Shown: piece by piece, positions 39,108 to 50,524 of the stretch | How the letters are laid out: each line of letters opens with the position of its first letter | How positions within the stretch are numbered: position 1 is the stretch's first letter | From: Phalacrocorax aristotelis | Taxonomy: Eukaryota > Chordata > Aves > Suliformes > Phalacrocoracidae | Direction of reading: 5' to 3' | Assembly (NCBI RefSeq): GCF_949628215.1 | Contig: NC_134278.1 | Span: 39,863,691-39,927,690 of the forward strand | Length of the DNA stretch: 64,000 bases | Notes under the pieces: generated by a model | The model's database searches: none | Told to the model about the DNA's origin: nothing | Seen by the model: only the letters and a program-made list of their open reading frames with translations | Made by a program: the position numbers and the translations under genes

Positions 39108-39162
39108 GTTTAGAGAAGGTTGACTAGATGATCCTTGAGGTCCCTTCCAACCTGTGATTCTG
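39108..39162 (+). mobile_element. CR1 LINE 3' tip
   Basis: A short fragment of the extreme CR1 3' end: TTGACTAGATGATCCTTGAG, GGTCCCTTCCAACC and TGTGATTCTGTG. It lies in intron 1 of the SNHG5-like gene, antisense to it. Confidence 0.85.
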
Positions 39163-40707
39163 TGTGAATTCAGTTTTAACCACATAACAAGTATTTAAAT
39201 CTACCAGTTCAACCAGCCAAATAAACACGACAAAGTATTTGTTTTGTCATACACAATCCTTAAAATATGCAGCTTCCAATAATAATGTTTCTTACTCTGC
39301 ACTACGTAGATCAAATAAATGTAGCAATCCATTAAAGGTAACTTATTAAACATTGTTTTTTCAGATCACAAAAAAATTTAAGCTATGGAAAATCTCAAGC
39401 TTATTGCACCCAATAACCAAGGGTTACTAATAGCTTGTAAAGATTAAAAAATTCTACTGTGCAGTAATCTGTGACTCAGGCTGTCATTAGACAAGCTAAT
39501 TCAACACAGAATAAACATACCGACAGCCTCCTACATGAATGCAACCATCTCCTAATCTTAGTTTGCAGATTAGAGCCTAGAATCCTAGCTATATTTTTTT
39601 ATTGCATTGCCCATTCTTCTGGCTAAACAACAGTAGCATCACAAGAGGGGGGAAAAAAGGCATCTTAAGGCCACAGGAAGTTTGTTGGGGTGTTTTATAT
39701 TTTTGTAAATCTCCCTTTATTCTGCTGTCCCACTACCTAGCAAAGAAAAAAAGAAACATCAATCGTTATAACGTTAAAGTAATCTCATGATTCGCATTAA
39801 AAACCACGCAAGGATCGTGGTGGCTAGTTTGTTTGGTTTGGGTTTTTTTTGGCACAGTATGTGGATTTTACAGCAACCGTATTTTCAGAAGTCTTCTGTT
39901 GTATGACAGTTGCACGATGCCGACGGCTGAGCCCTCCGAAACACACACAGGCAACACGAATGCGTGCGCCAACCCTATGTCAAATGAACAAGGCGACTCC
40001 ACCTCGTTCAGGGAGCCCTAGCCCCCCGCTGAAGCGCCTCCTTCTCATCGCGATGCTTGGGCAGACTTCGCTCACCAGCCCTAGCCAGCGGCCGAAGCGC
40101 TCGTTCCGCCAAGCGAAGCGCAAGGCTGCGTCGCCCCGGCGAGGGGCCGCTCTCAGCCCCAGCCACGAGAAGCTGCCGCCACCGGCGGGCACCATTCAGT
40201 CACCAACCCCCCAAAGGCTCCCTACACCGGGCTGGCCGGCCCATCAAAACGGCGTGGGGGAGGCAGCGCCTCGCCCGCCCCGGGTCAAAATGGCGCCCGG
40301 CCCCTCCGACGGGCCGCCGCCGCCTTCCCGCCCCGGAGCGCCCGCGCCGCCGCTTCCGGCGGGGAACCGGCCACGCCGCACCCCCTCCAGGGCCCCCCCA
40401 CCCCCGCGCGCGTGGGGCACGCCGGGACACGTAGTCCGGTAGTCCGCCCCCCCCGTCCCCTCGGCCCCCCGGCTGCGGCCGGACGCCGCAACACCGCGGC
40501 TGCGGCCCCGGCGGCGCCTTGCGCTGGGGCCACGCTCACGCCGCCGCGCCCGCGGCTCCGAGGTGCGACCCTCAGCCGCCGGCTCCCAGCCCTCAAGCGC
40601 TACGCGACCGGCGCCGCGGCCGAACCTCCCGAGCAAGCCGAGCACAAAAAGAGAAGCCCCGGGCGCCCCGCACGCCCCTCCCTCCCCGGTCTCCACCACC
40701 ACCTCAC

Positions 40708-40740
40708 CCGCCTCCCCGACCGTTCCTCAGGAAAAAGAAG
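40708..40740 (-). other. SNHG5: Host gene exon 1, 5'TOP start
   Basis: Predicted start C at 40740 begins CTTCTTTTTCCT (40740-40729), a terminal oligopyrimidine tract. It is 28 bases downstream of the first T of the TATA box. The donor CGG|GTGAGG after 40708 gives a 33 nt exon. Confidence 0.65.
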
Positions 40741-40760
40741 TTGCACGGGGGCGCTCGCCG

Positions 40761-40768
40761 CTTTTATA
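40761..40768 (-). promoter_or_regulatory. TATA box of the SNHG5-like gene
   Basis: The minus strand reads TATAAAAG inside an otherwise CpG-dense island. The spacing of 28 bases to the pyrimidine-tract start fits a focused TATA-plus-TOP promoter, as in other snoRNA host genes. Confidence 0.75.
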
Positions 40769-41010
40769 GGTACGCTGAAGGGTGGGAATGAGGCTGGCCC
40801 CGCCCCTCTCCCAGCGAGCCGAGGGGCGGGGAAGCCCGAGAGTTTGGCGCGGTGCTGCGCCTTTCCTACCCGGCGCGCGCGCGCGCGGGCCGCGGGAAGG
40901 GGGTTGGCGCAGAGCTCCTCCCCGGGTGGGGGAGCTGTTGGCGGGCGCGCGGCCGCTGGCGTGGGTTGTCCGCAAGGACCCGGCTGGGGCCGGCAGGGGG
41001 GCGGGAGGGA

Positions 41011-41052
41011 GGCCCCGGCCCCGGCCCCGGCCCCGGCCCCGGCCCCGGCCCC
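41011..41052 (-). repeat. (GGGGCC)7 hexanucleotide repeat
   Basis: Seven perfect tandem GGCCCC units on the plus strand read as GGGGCC on the minus strand, 271-312 bases upstream of the predicted start of the SNHG5-like gene. Such G runs can form G-quadruplexes in DNA or RNA. Confidence 0.97.
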
Positions 41053-41059
41053 ACACGTA

Positions 41060-43180
41060 CTGGGCTAGAGCGCTATCAAGTGAAGGCAGGATCCCGATAC
41101 AGCTCCACCTCCCAAACTTACAAAAAACGGTTTAAATTTAATACTTGGTTCTTCTATCTCTCTTACTATTCCCTTGGGCTCCAACTGGTTAACCTTCTAT
41201 AGCTATCCCTGAATGTTTCAACTTTGCTTTGCCTCTAATTAGATGTTTCTGAAACCTTAACCACAAGCACACCCTTTCCCTTTTTGGAAATAGCATGCAA
41301 TGCTTTATCCCTGTATAACATTACAAGTCATGAGGGCTGAAAAACCTCTTACTCGCAGCAGCCAGAAAGCTTCCTCCAGTTTTTCACTCTGGCAAGTCTA
41401 AGGGTGCTGTTCCACAGCGAGCGTCAGGGTGGGCTGCCCCAGTCCCAGCGGAGCTTTGGGCACTGGAAGTTGGGCAGCTGCCCCTCAGTCAGAAAGGGGC
41501 TTAGTTTCCTGCTGAATCGGCCTCCTGTACTGCTATGGAAATGCTAGTGAAAGAAGTGGGAGCAGGTGTCTGGGCTACAGTGGGGGTGGCAGGAGCACTA
41601 CAGTCTAGGTGACCTTTAAACTGATGGTAAACACATCCTAAATTCTCATAGTACTTATGGAGTTTCTCACTAATTGTTTATAAATAGTGTGACTTTTTGT
41701 CTGTGTGTTTATTGAGAGGTTAAGTGTATCAATCAAATTAGTTGAGGAAATCAGGGAAAGCAAGGAAGGATGAAGAAAAGCTCAAAAAATTGTTTGGTGT
41801 TTTGACAAATTGTTGCGAATACTACGACAACTGGTGGTCCACATGGTGGACTGTCAATAGAAGGGTCTAACTATTGGGAGTGGATAAGGGAAGTCTAGAA
41901 AAATTACTTGTAAAGTGCTAAAATATCTGGGAATTTTATTCCTAGATTATTGATATTAATACTACCAGGACAATGAAATAGCTAGCACCGGAGAAGCTTG
42001 TGGGTCAAGTGAAGTACATCTTTATTGTAGGCAGGCAACAATTACAAGGCTGGAAGAAGTTAACCAGAACAAAATAAAAACATACACCTTGATTGCAGAT
42101 TATATTTAAAAGTAAGGTTTCTGCTTTGCCTTTCTTTCCCCTCCTTCAGGCTTCCACATCTTTAACCTGTATCCCGGGTATCTGGGTGAGGGTGCAAGCT
42201 GCAGAGCAACACCTGATCCTCAAACTCCGCTCCCCAGAGAGATCCTAAGGCTAGTCTGAACCATAAGCCTGATTGCCATGCAGTGTTAAGTTTATAGCTG
42301 AATCGCTTCCAAATTTAGCTCACCATACAGCTGCACGTTCATGCACAGTGTAAGCACTGGCGGAACGGGGTGCTGGTTATGAGATACTGGGGCTGTACTG
42401 GATTGCCTCCTTTGAGGCCCACTGGCCTGAAGGGCTGGTGGTGTGACTACCTCCATGGCTTTTCAGCTCCAGACAGCTCTCTCCACGTTCTCTTTTCTTG
42501 TTTCAAATTATTTCTTTCTCTTCTTGTTCTTTCTCTTTATTTCTGCCTCCCCCCACTTCCTTTCTGTTCCTATTTTAAGTCTGGCTTCCTGGATTTTCCC
42601 GAATAGCTTTGTAACTTTGTTGACTCACATCTCTCGGTTTGGTTTGGGGTTGTTACCAGTGCATCCTTTGGGATGCCGAGTTCCCCTCCACTCTCACCTT
42701 CCCAGCAGGAAGTCTATTGTATGCAGCTTTAATTTCTTCCTTCTCAGAACAGATAGTTCTCATTGTAAAATCCTGAGCTGACTTTGCCATATTTTACATT
42801 ATGCATCATAAAATGCATGAGTTGGGAAACAATTTCACTTAGCTTATGATCTTGGCCCTGGTTTTGATGTTTTACAGAGACTAGAATTCTTTGTTTAAAC
42901 TTCTTCTCAACTCTCTCTGGATTTTTATTCACGTTAGTGTCACAGAAAGATGAGCGCTTTTTTTTAATGATAATTGAGAACATTAGGACAGCTGTACAGG
43001 TCAGAGGTGTCGTGTGTCTGTCCCCGTCCCCCCCACAGTATCTTGCCTCCAACTATAGCCAAAAGTAAATGCCTAGGGAAGGGAGTAGGGAAAGAACAAG
43101 CACATAGGGATCCTTCCCTGAATATTTGCCCAGCCTCTGGGAGTATAAAACTCAGAGACCTCCAGAGGGTGGGGTGGGTT
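41060..43180. other. Intergenic stretch upstream of the SNHG5-like gene
   Basis: No gene is recognised. A minus-strand AATAAA at 42021-42026 may be a stray or pseudogene polyadenylation signal. ORFs here have low-complexity or random-looking translations. Confidence 0.6.
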
Positions 43181-43185
43181 TTCTC

Positions 43186-43203
43186 TGTGTGTGTGTGTGT
43201 GTG
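43186..43203. repeat. (TG)9 microsatellite
   Basis: An uninterrupted TG dinucleotide run of 18 bases at the edge of an ancient LINE. Confidence 0.9.
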
Positions 43204-43239
43204 ATTGTAACAATCCTCCATTAATTTGCCACCCACAAA

Positions 43240-44800
43240 TTTGTCCAGTCTTCCCCAGAGCCTTTACAAAATTACAATAACAATGCCAAGGAGTACCACA
43301 GCTTAATTAGCATTATAGGAAAATGCACCTCCCTTAGTTTGCTTTGTACCTGCTGTCTGTTAGTTCATTGCAGGGTTCTAGAAGAAGCAGTGGGGAATCC
43401 ATCCCTCTGCAGTCACCCCTCATTAAGCCCCTGCCCTGCCCCCCCAATCTCTTCTTCACGCTGAAGAAACCTCACTTAATCATCCCTCATATGGGAATAA
43501 TTCCCTACCTTTGACCTTACTCCCATTGCTCTTCAAATTTTTTCTTGTTTCTTTCTGAGTTGGGAGTTCCAGAGTATACACTGTATTCAAGAAGCAGGTA
43601 CAACACGGGCTTGTGCAGAGGTGTGATGATCTTCTCTGTTTTCTCTTTGTTCCCTAGCACCTCCTAAACTTTGGTTTCCTTTCTTTTTGCCTATTGCTGT
43701 GTACAGAGCTGATGTTTCCACAGAATTGTCTGTCATAACTGCAGGATCTCATGTCTGAGCAATAAAGGTCAGAGCCCATCATTTTGCATCTGCAGTTGTG
43801 TTTGCTCTTCTCAGTGAGCAGTGCTTTATATTGATCCATGCTGAATTTCATGTGTTGCTGTTATACCCACTCAGGTTTTTAAGATCCTGAAGCTATTTAT
43901 GCATCAGGATTGCATGATTACTGATTTTTTTACACCTCTGCATGCTACCTTTTTCAGGTCGATTCAGTAAGTTCACCAGTGCATGTCATGCAGATTTCTG
44001 TGGTAGTTTTCTGCCACCATGAAAATGAACCATTTACTTCTACCCTCTGTTGCCTATCTTTTACCTCTTATCCCATGTCTGCTTAGCTGCCTAAAATCAT
44101 TTGCTAAGAGGCTTTAGGTAATCCATGCACTAGATCATGTTATCGCATGCTTGCTGATGAGAAGTATGATGTGAATTTACCAGGCATTCTGACCTTTGCC
44201 TTACAGATCATATTTATCTAGATGCACATTAATTCTACTTTTTGGATGAAGTTTTTACTTATTTGCCTGGTACAGATGTCAGGCTTAGTGGGCTGTAGTT
44301 TCCTGGATTACCCTAGAATCTTTTTAAAACGGGATAATCCTATTTGCTACTTGCCCTTCTTTAGCACCAGAGCAGTTTCAAGTGAGAGCTCACACACCGC
44401 AATTAGCAGTTCACATGTTTCACTGGGTTCCTCTATCATCTGATCCTGTTGAAACTGCAGCATCTTCAAGGAGTTTGAAGCAACTTCTCTGAGGAATGCC
44501 TCAGAAGGGGTGTGGTGTGGGGAATTTCCCCAGATCTTCCATACTGAACACAGGAGCAAAAAACTAATGCAATGGCATGGCCTAATTTTCTCTGAACAGA
44601 CTTCCTGCACCTCATGAATTTGAAAAGGAATATGTTGTTAGTTTTGATATACACCTTTATACTGTCATATACTGTTGTGGGCTTCCTTTTGTCCTTTTCC
44701 AAATCTTTCTTGAATGGTGATTTTGTGCCTTCAAGACAGTGTTCTCAGTTTGTCTTCATAGCACTTGCGAGGATTTAATGGGCATAGACGTTCCTTTTAG
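43240..44800 (-). mobile_element. Ancient L3/CR1-clade LINE ORF2, heavily decayed
   Basis: Read on the minus strand, this block tracks the reverse-transcriptase part of ancient L3/CR1-like elements of amniotes. The clearest part is 43654-43851, which translates as MKFSMDQYKALLTEKSKHN, then CRCKMMGSDL. This corresponds to the family's MKFN-D-YK-M/L then KMMGSDLA segment. Upstream on the same strand (43980-44780) lie decayed counterparts of the region before and around the RT core. Stops and indels are everywhere and no ORF survives. The extent is estimated by eye from remembered family sequence. It is much older than the CR1 copy at 50.5 kb. Confidence 0.75.
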
Positions 44801-47800
44801 CTTTGTTTTTAACAAGCATCTTCATTTTTAGGTATCTCCCCTTTCTGAAGTTGAGTACAGCTGTGGTGGATATTTGGGTTTTCTGCTGCTAAGAGTATCT
44901 AAATGTACAATTGTTGATTATACAGCCACATTTGGTATATTGTCATAATCTAATCAGTTTATATGTGGCTAAAATCAGTGGTAAAGCATAACTAAGCTTT
45001 ACACAAGAAAAAAACCCAAACCCTCTTCACTTAGTAACTTGAAAGAAGCAATAAAGTTGTATTAAGACAACCAAAGTAAATAATATTAATAATTTTAAGT
45101 TAAATTAGCTAATTTTTTTCTATTTACCAATGTAAGTCTGTGTGCTGTCTCCAGGAGTAGGTAATTGTAACTATTTTATTGTTTAACAGAAGCATTCATT
45201 ATTTTGAACTATAGCAGCATCTCAGTGTAGCCAAAATATTGAGGGAAATTTCATCTGAGTCTTTGTTGGTGCTTGGGGACAACATCTTTCTCTCAGTATT
45301 CAAATCTCTTCTATGTTATTCTGCATAAACAGCCTATTACTGTAACATAATATGCTTCAGTTAATTGCTATATAGTTGCTGCTTATCTTTCTGGGCTTTT
45401 GCTCGTCCTTAAGAGGTGAAATGCATAGGCTCGGATGAGATGAAAGTGTTAAAGTGGAAGTAGTGTGGAAAGATGGGAGAAAAGCGACCTCCTTTTATAT
45501 GTATACATATATATAACCTTTATATAACCTTTAATATTCTCCTCATAGTTGTAGGACCCAGCTAGTAATTAATATCACTTGCTGTCACTTCATTTATTAA
45601 CAAGGCATAGGGAAAAAAGGCTTTTCTGTCATATTTATACAGCCTTGTCAAATTGAGTGTCAAACTCGCTTTTAAATAGGGAATATGTCTTCACATTCCT
45701 TAACAGAAGGCGGCCTCTGGTTCTTAGAGAAGACAAGGCTGCTGAGCTATCTGAATTTTTAACTAAAACTGTTCTTAATATTGCCATCTTTCAGAGGCTT
45801 GCTTACGATTAAAATATCCTAACCTAATCACACCCTATACAGAATCAGGAAAAACAACACATACCCAATTTGCTCTTTCTAAAACCAAGTATCATGTGAA
45901 CTATTAGAACAAAGTAGAAGTTGTAAAACTGCATTCCAGCATCTGGAACTGAATCTGGATATGATAAGTACAGATCTCTGAGTAAGAAAGAGGCACTCCC
46001 TTTGAAGTGGAGGTTTCTTGGAAACTTCTTTAACTGCTTGGAATATTTCATTTGATAAAATAAGAAAAGAAAATATGCATAAATATTATTTCACTCATAG
46101 CATGCATATTAAAACACACATTTTTAAAATAGTAAAGATGGAGAAAAATGTAACTGCATTATCTACAGTGCTAATATATTAATTTTAATGTATTTGATTT
46201 TGCATCAAGGCTTCATTTTGGATCGTGCATAAGTCTTTCCTTCTATGAAACTTGCATAGACCCAGGTATTTCTCAAATCTGTTATGGTAGAATTTTGTTT
46301 CCATGTTGTCTTGTTCTTAAAAATAGCAAGCTTTCCAGAACAGGGTGGTTTATTAGCAGGCTTTGTGAGTGTATCTTGCTCTTAGCCATTCAGTTTTTCT
46401 CATCAGGGGGAGATCAAGCAGCACTCCCTATAGGTGTGTTAAATGGAACTTAAAAGCTGCCGCTGAAAGGGATGGCTTTGTTCTTCCCTCCTCCCCTGTC
46501 ACCACTACCAGCTAATCGTCATGCTGCTACAAGCAACTACCTGGTGCAATAGAAAATAATTTTTTTTTTCAGCTTTAGTTTTCTGGCAAATCAGCCACCT
46601 GGACTGAGTCACACTGTGACCACCTAACCGCTAGACTTAACAGAAGGGAAGTGGTGGGAGCACACACCCTGGGCTGCGGAAGAGTTAAGCAGGGTGATGT
46701 CCCCTGACAGCAGCTGTAAATATGATGTGAAACCTCGTGCTTGATCCCTCCAAAATGCAGTGTAGTACCTATTTAACTATCCCTGAATGCAAGAATTCTA
46801 CCATTAAAGGAAACAATGTCTGAGGTTTAAGAAGTCTGTTCTATTGTTTGCTGCTACTTACTCTTGTACTGTAAGGAAGAAATAATATCTATCTAAATAC
46901 ATTGAAATTATATGGACAACTGATATTCAGAGCAGTACAGCTTGTGGCTGGCCCTACTAGAGAGCAAGAAAATCGTGATGCTCTGCCCTAGGATGTGTAA
47001 GATTAGTCTGTCTGGTCTTTGAAGGTGGGGAGCTGTATTTGTAAAGAACAGAAAGAGGAGGGCAACACAATTAATCCTGTAACCATGATAATATTCCTTA
47101 AAAAACACAAATCAGTCATTTCAGTTGTGTAAATAATTTGTAAACTTGAATAAAAGGTAAACTAATATATTGCTGACTTCCTAGGAGGGAACTCACAGCA
47201 TTGCAAATTCTTACCATGCACACAAGCACACGTTCCCTATCCTGATATTCCTGACTGGAGCTGGTAGCTGGGCTCCTGATGTTGGTGGGGCTGCATACTT
47301 CTGTTACCATGAAGGGACTCCAACAAGGTGGCTCCTGCTGAAGGGCCTCCTACACTCTAGCCTGCTTTGCCTGGCTGTGCTCTTTTGGATATCCCCTATC
47401 ACTCAAAGGAGCTCACCCAGACTCTCCAGGCAGCGGGGGAAGGACCTGAGCATTTCAGAATATGCATGCTCTCTCTGCCTGGTCAACAGCAGACTGTAGG
47501 ATAACACAAGGCCATCCTGTTTTCTGATCCTCAGTTTAACATATGCTGTGTAGGAAAAGTATGGGACAAGGCTGCCACTCCTTGTCAGCACTGGGAACAT
47601 GCTCGGCTTAGCTACAGAATATGCAGCTAATAGGCAGATGAGATTTATTTGTATGATTCATGTGACAAGAGGCAATTTCCCTGCCAGAGGTAATGAGCAC
47701 ACAGTGTTTCTAAACACAGGGCCCTTGCAGAGCCGAAAAGTTGCAGTATGAAGCTTGAGCTGGGGCCCTATTACAGACATGAATCCCCTGGCACTCCTTA

Positions 47801-50520
47801 ATCTCCAGTTGCTGCCAGCTTCTCAGGGTGCACTCCCACTAGCATCCTTTGTGGTCACTGAGCCAGGCCCTTTTGGGAGCCAGGAATGGATGACCAAGAG
47901 ATGCACTTGCTGAGATTTGCTCTTCCTTCTCAACAAAACAATGCTGGGGGAGTTTTCAGAGAGGCCAGCAATCAGATCTGAGAGCAGGCCACCAGGGAAG
48001 AGCAGTTGACCCTCAACCTCATCTGGAGCAGCTCCTGGGTGGAAGCCTGTGATACTGTGCAAGATATAAAAAGGCCTGGCCACTGCCTCGTCTTGGGAGA
48101 GGCAAATAGCCCACTGCCCATGAGCAGCCTGGTGTTGAATAGGGGAGGTCAGGGTGCCAGACAAGTAGGTGGAAAGGCTGGTGAGTGGCCCTGGTAGCTG
48201 CCTGCACAGTGCAAACTACTAACACTTGCTGTAGTGCAGCTGACTATTCCCACAGGAGCTGGCTCAGTTGCCAGAGCTATTGTGTGGCCCTGGCTAGTGC
48301 CAGTTGCCCTGCACCAGGATTGTGTCCAGGATGAAAAGGGCTGGTTGCATACAGACGAGTATTGCTATCCTCTTTGGAGGGTTCATATCCCTACCAGATA
48401 AGGAAGTTCCTTCCCTGTCAAGGACTCTGCACCACAGTCCATGGGACACTTGCTACCAGTGGCAGGACCACATACCAGCTTTTTCATATTCAACTCCTCC
48501 TATACCATCTATAGGAGATACAGTCCCAGGTTTCCTGTAGGTGTCTTAAGTGTTTCAGTCTTGACATGGCCTCTTCTAGCTGTGGGCATCCCACTTAGCC
48601 CATCTGGCAATTCCTGACATTCTGGCACCCGTATGGAAAGGAATCCACCAACAGCTTTTTATTGACGTATTGGCTGCAGATCCAGGTGATAAAAATGTTA
48701 CTGATCTTGGACTTGGCATGATACAGCCTTTCTGCTGAATTCAATAGGATGTGTGAAGCAATTCCCTACTCCTCTAAAACAATGGAAGAGCAAAGAGAAC
48801 GTCAGAAGCTACCACAGTGTGCTATAAGTTGTATCACCTGAACTAAAAAACCTCTTGTGATGATTGTGCTCTATTTTATAAGAACAAAAAAGAAACTTTA
48901 TAAGCACTATTGAAGAAGAAAGCTAATCCACTGATGCTTTATTCTAAGTATCAAATAATCTACTTGAAATTATGCTAGTTCATTGTGCCAACACAGCATT
49001 TAAAACAACTGTTTTGTCACATTTCTTTATTTTTTATTGCTTTATTTTTTCTTTCTCTTCTTTACTTGGATTACTCAAGCATGCACTTACTCTTGTATAA
49101 GTAGATATGAAGAGAGGAGTGGGTCTCACTTCAGGAAATGTTAATTGATATGTTTCATTTCTCTTGAAGATCTTGCAGTTTATTGGCATGTTTAAGTGGT
49201 TTCCATGGACTGCAGTGGGAGTTTGTGACACACATTGATTGGAGGAAGGTTTGTCTCTTAATGCAAGTAAGGGATAAAAAACGATAGCTCTAGCATAATG
49301 AGTACATGTTATACTAGGAGTATCCAAGCACTAGAAAACCTTATCCAGCCCACCAGCCTGGTTTTAGGCAGAAGCAGTCTAAGAAATTACGTGTCCTCTC
49401 CTTCCAGGAGTCCTGTGGGTCTAGCTCAATACGTTCTTCTCCTGTCTCCCCACTTCAAGTTACCACAGACCACGCTAGGACCTGCAATAACTTGTTCTTA
49501 CTTTAAACCCGCATTTCTGCAACAGAGGCAAGACTCGCCTCGCAGGCACTGGGAGGGAACAGCGTGCAGAGAGGCAGCCTGTGGCTCCTGCCCATGTTCC
49601 TCCACACCCTGCGTAGGATGGGGCTGTGGACCTGCACACAATGGGAGATTTCTGAAGGTTGCAGCAGAAGAGCTGGTGAAGCAGAAATGCGCTGTAGGAT
49701 GCTACATGACAAGACAACGTGCTGAAACCTTTTTTGAACTCATAAGCTATTTGTTTTGCAACTCTGCTCAGACGTGTACACCTGACCCACAGCCAGTCTG
49801 TGAGACTGATGCTCGATACAGGAGTGGATAAATTTTCCCCACTTTGTGATTTCAAATGGGATGACCATCAAGATAATTCTGCTGTAAACACAAGAGGGCA
49901 CTCCCACCTCACTTCTACATGACTTACAGCACTTGGGAAAGGAAGTTCTTAGTGGAACAACATGGAACTGCAGCTACTCCTTTGCACATGCTTTGATAAC
50001 ACAATAATCACCATGCATTAATAAGCATTTATAGACCGTGCTTTTATAGGCCATATTTAAGAAATGTGGTCTTGGTCTGATGCTTTCTCCAAAATCATAT
50101 GTATGAAGAAAAAAAAGAATTTAACCCTTGATCTCAACGAAGTAAAAATAGAACTCCTATGTCCTTGTAACCAGAATTGCACTGAAACAGGGGGACTACA
50201 GACTACTTTTGGGGATTTCAGGTGCATTATCTCATGGAAACAGAGACTACTTCTTTTGTCTACAATAGAAAATTCGCTAAGAGGAATGACAGAAGGGGTG
50301 AATGAGATTTAAAGTTGTTATGCTTGCCAATACTTGCATGTTTTGAAGTAGCATGTCGGTGCTCTGTACACTTAAGTTTCCCTTACCCACTCACTTTTGT
50401 CTGCCTGCTGTCTCATGCTATCAATGTTTTGCACACTCTAGTCGCTTACACAAAAATAAATGTATTTTAAGCTTACCCAAAGGCCTTCCAGCTGTTGGGG
50501 TCAAGTTTCACTTGATCACT
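44801..50520. other. Gene-poor stretch
   Basis: About 5.7 kb without a supportable gene. It includes an AT-rich patch near 45500-45530 and a more GC-balanced block at about 47.2-48.6 kb. The ORFs at 47823-48164 and 49298-49831 show no recognisable domain. Confidence 0.6.
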
Positions 50521-50524
50521 GAGA

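Larger units (their letters stand above)
34878..40740 (-). ncRNA. SNHG5: SNHG5-like (U50HG) snoRNA host gene
   Basis: This is a spliced non-coding host gene. Two SNORD50-family box C/D snoRNAs lie in its introns. It starts in a CpG island behind a TATA box at a 5'TOP-like pyrimidine tract, the promoter type of snoRNA host genes. It lies upstream of SYNCRIP on the same strand, as SNHG5 does in mammals. Predicted exons by splice sites are 40740-40708, 38780-38725, 37253-37163, 36689-36656 and 35445-35400, with a last exon starting at about 34878. The more 5' snoRNA is the B-type and the 3' one the A-type, the order I remember for human SNORD50B and SNORD50A. No long ORF spans the exons, as expected. 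The 3' end is not determined. Gene identity is strong; individual exons are inference. Confidence 0.85.
39900..41060. promoter_or_regulatory. CpG island over the SNHG5-like promoter
   Basis: A CpG-dense block spans the predicted start at 40740, extending about 300 bases upstream and 800 downstream. It contains GC-box-like GGGGCGGGG motifs near 40825 and the hexanucleotide tract at 41011-41052. Long ORFs in it are artefacts of base composition. Confidence 0.85.

Noticed and set aside
39849-41202. Overlapping ORFs of up to 218 codons in the second CpG island
   Set aside because: Same base-composition effect; part of the translation is the GGCCCC repeat itself. The promoter signals point to a non-coding gene.
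42000-42260. Processed pseudogene or gene end on the minus strand at an AATAAA
   Set aside because: No protein family could be recognised in the preceding sequence and no poly-A tract follows.
47823-48164. 113-codon ORF on the minus strand with a nearby TATAAAA
   Set aside because: The translation is not recognisable and the TATAAAA lies within the ORF region on the other strand without a gene behind it.
49298-49831. 177-codon ORF on the plus strand
   Set aside because: No domain, no splice context, no similarity that I recognise, and an overlapping antisense ORF of similar quality.
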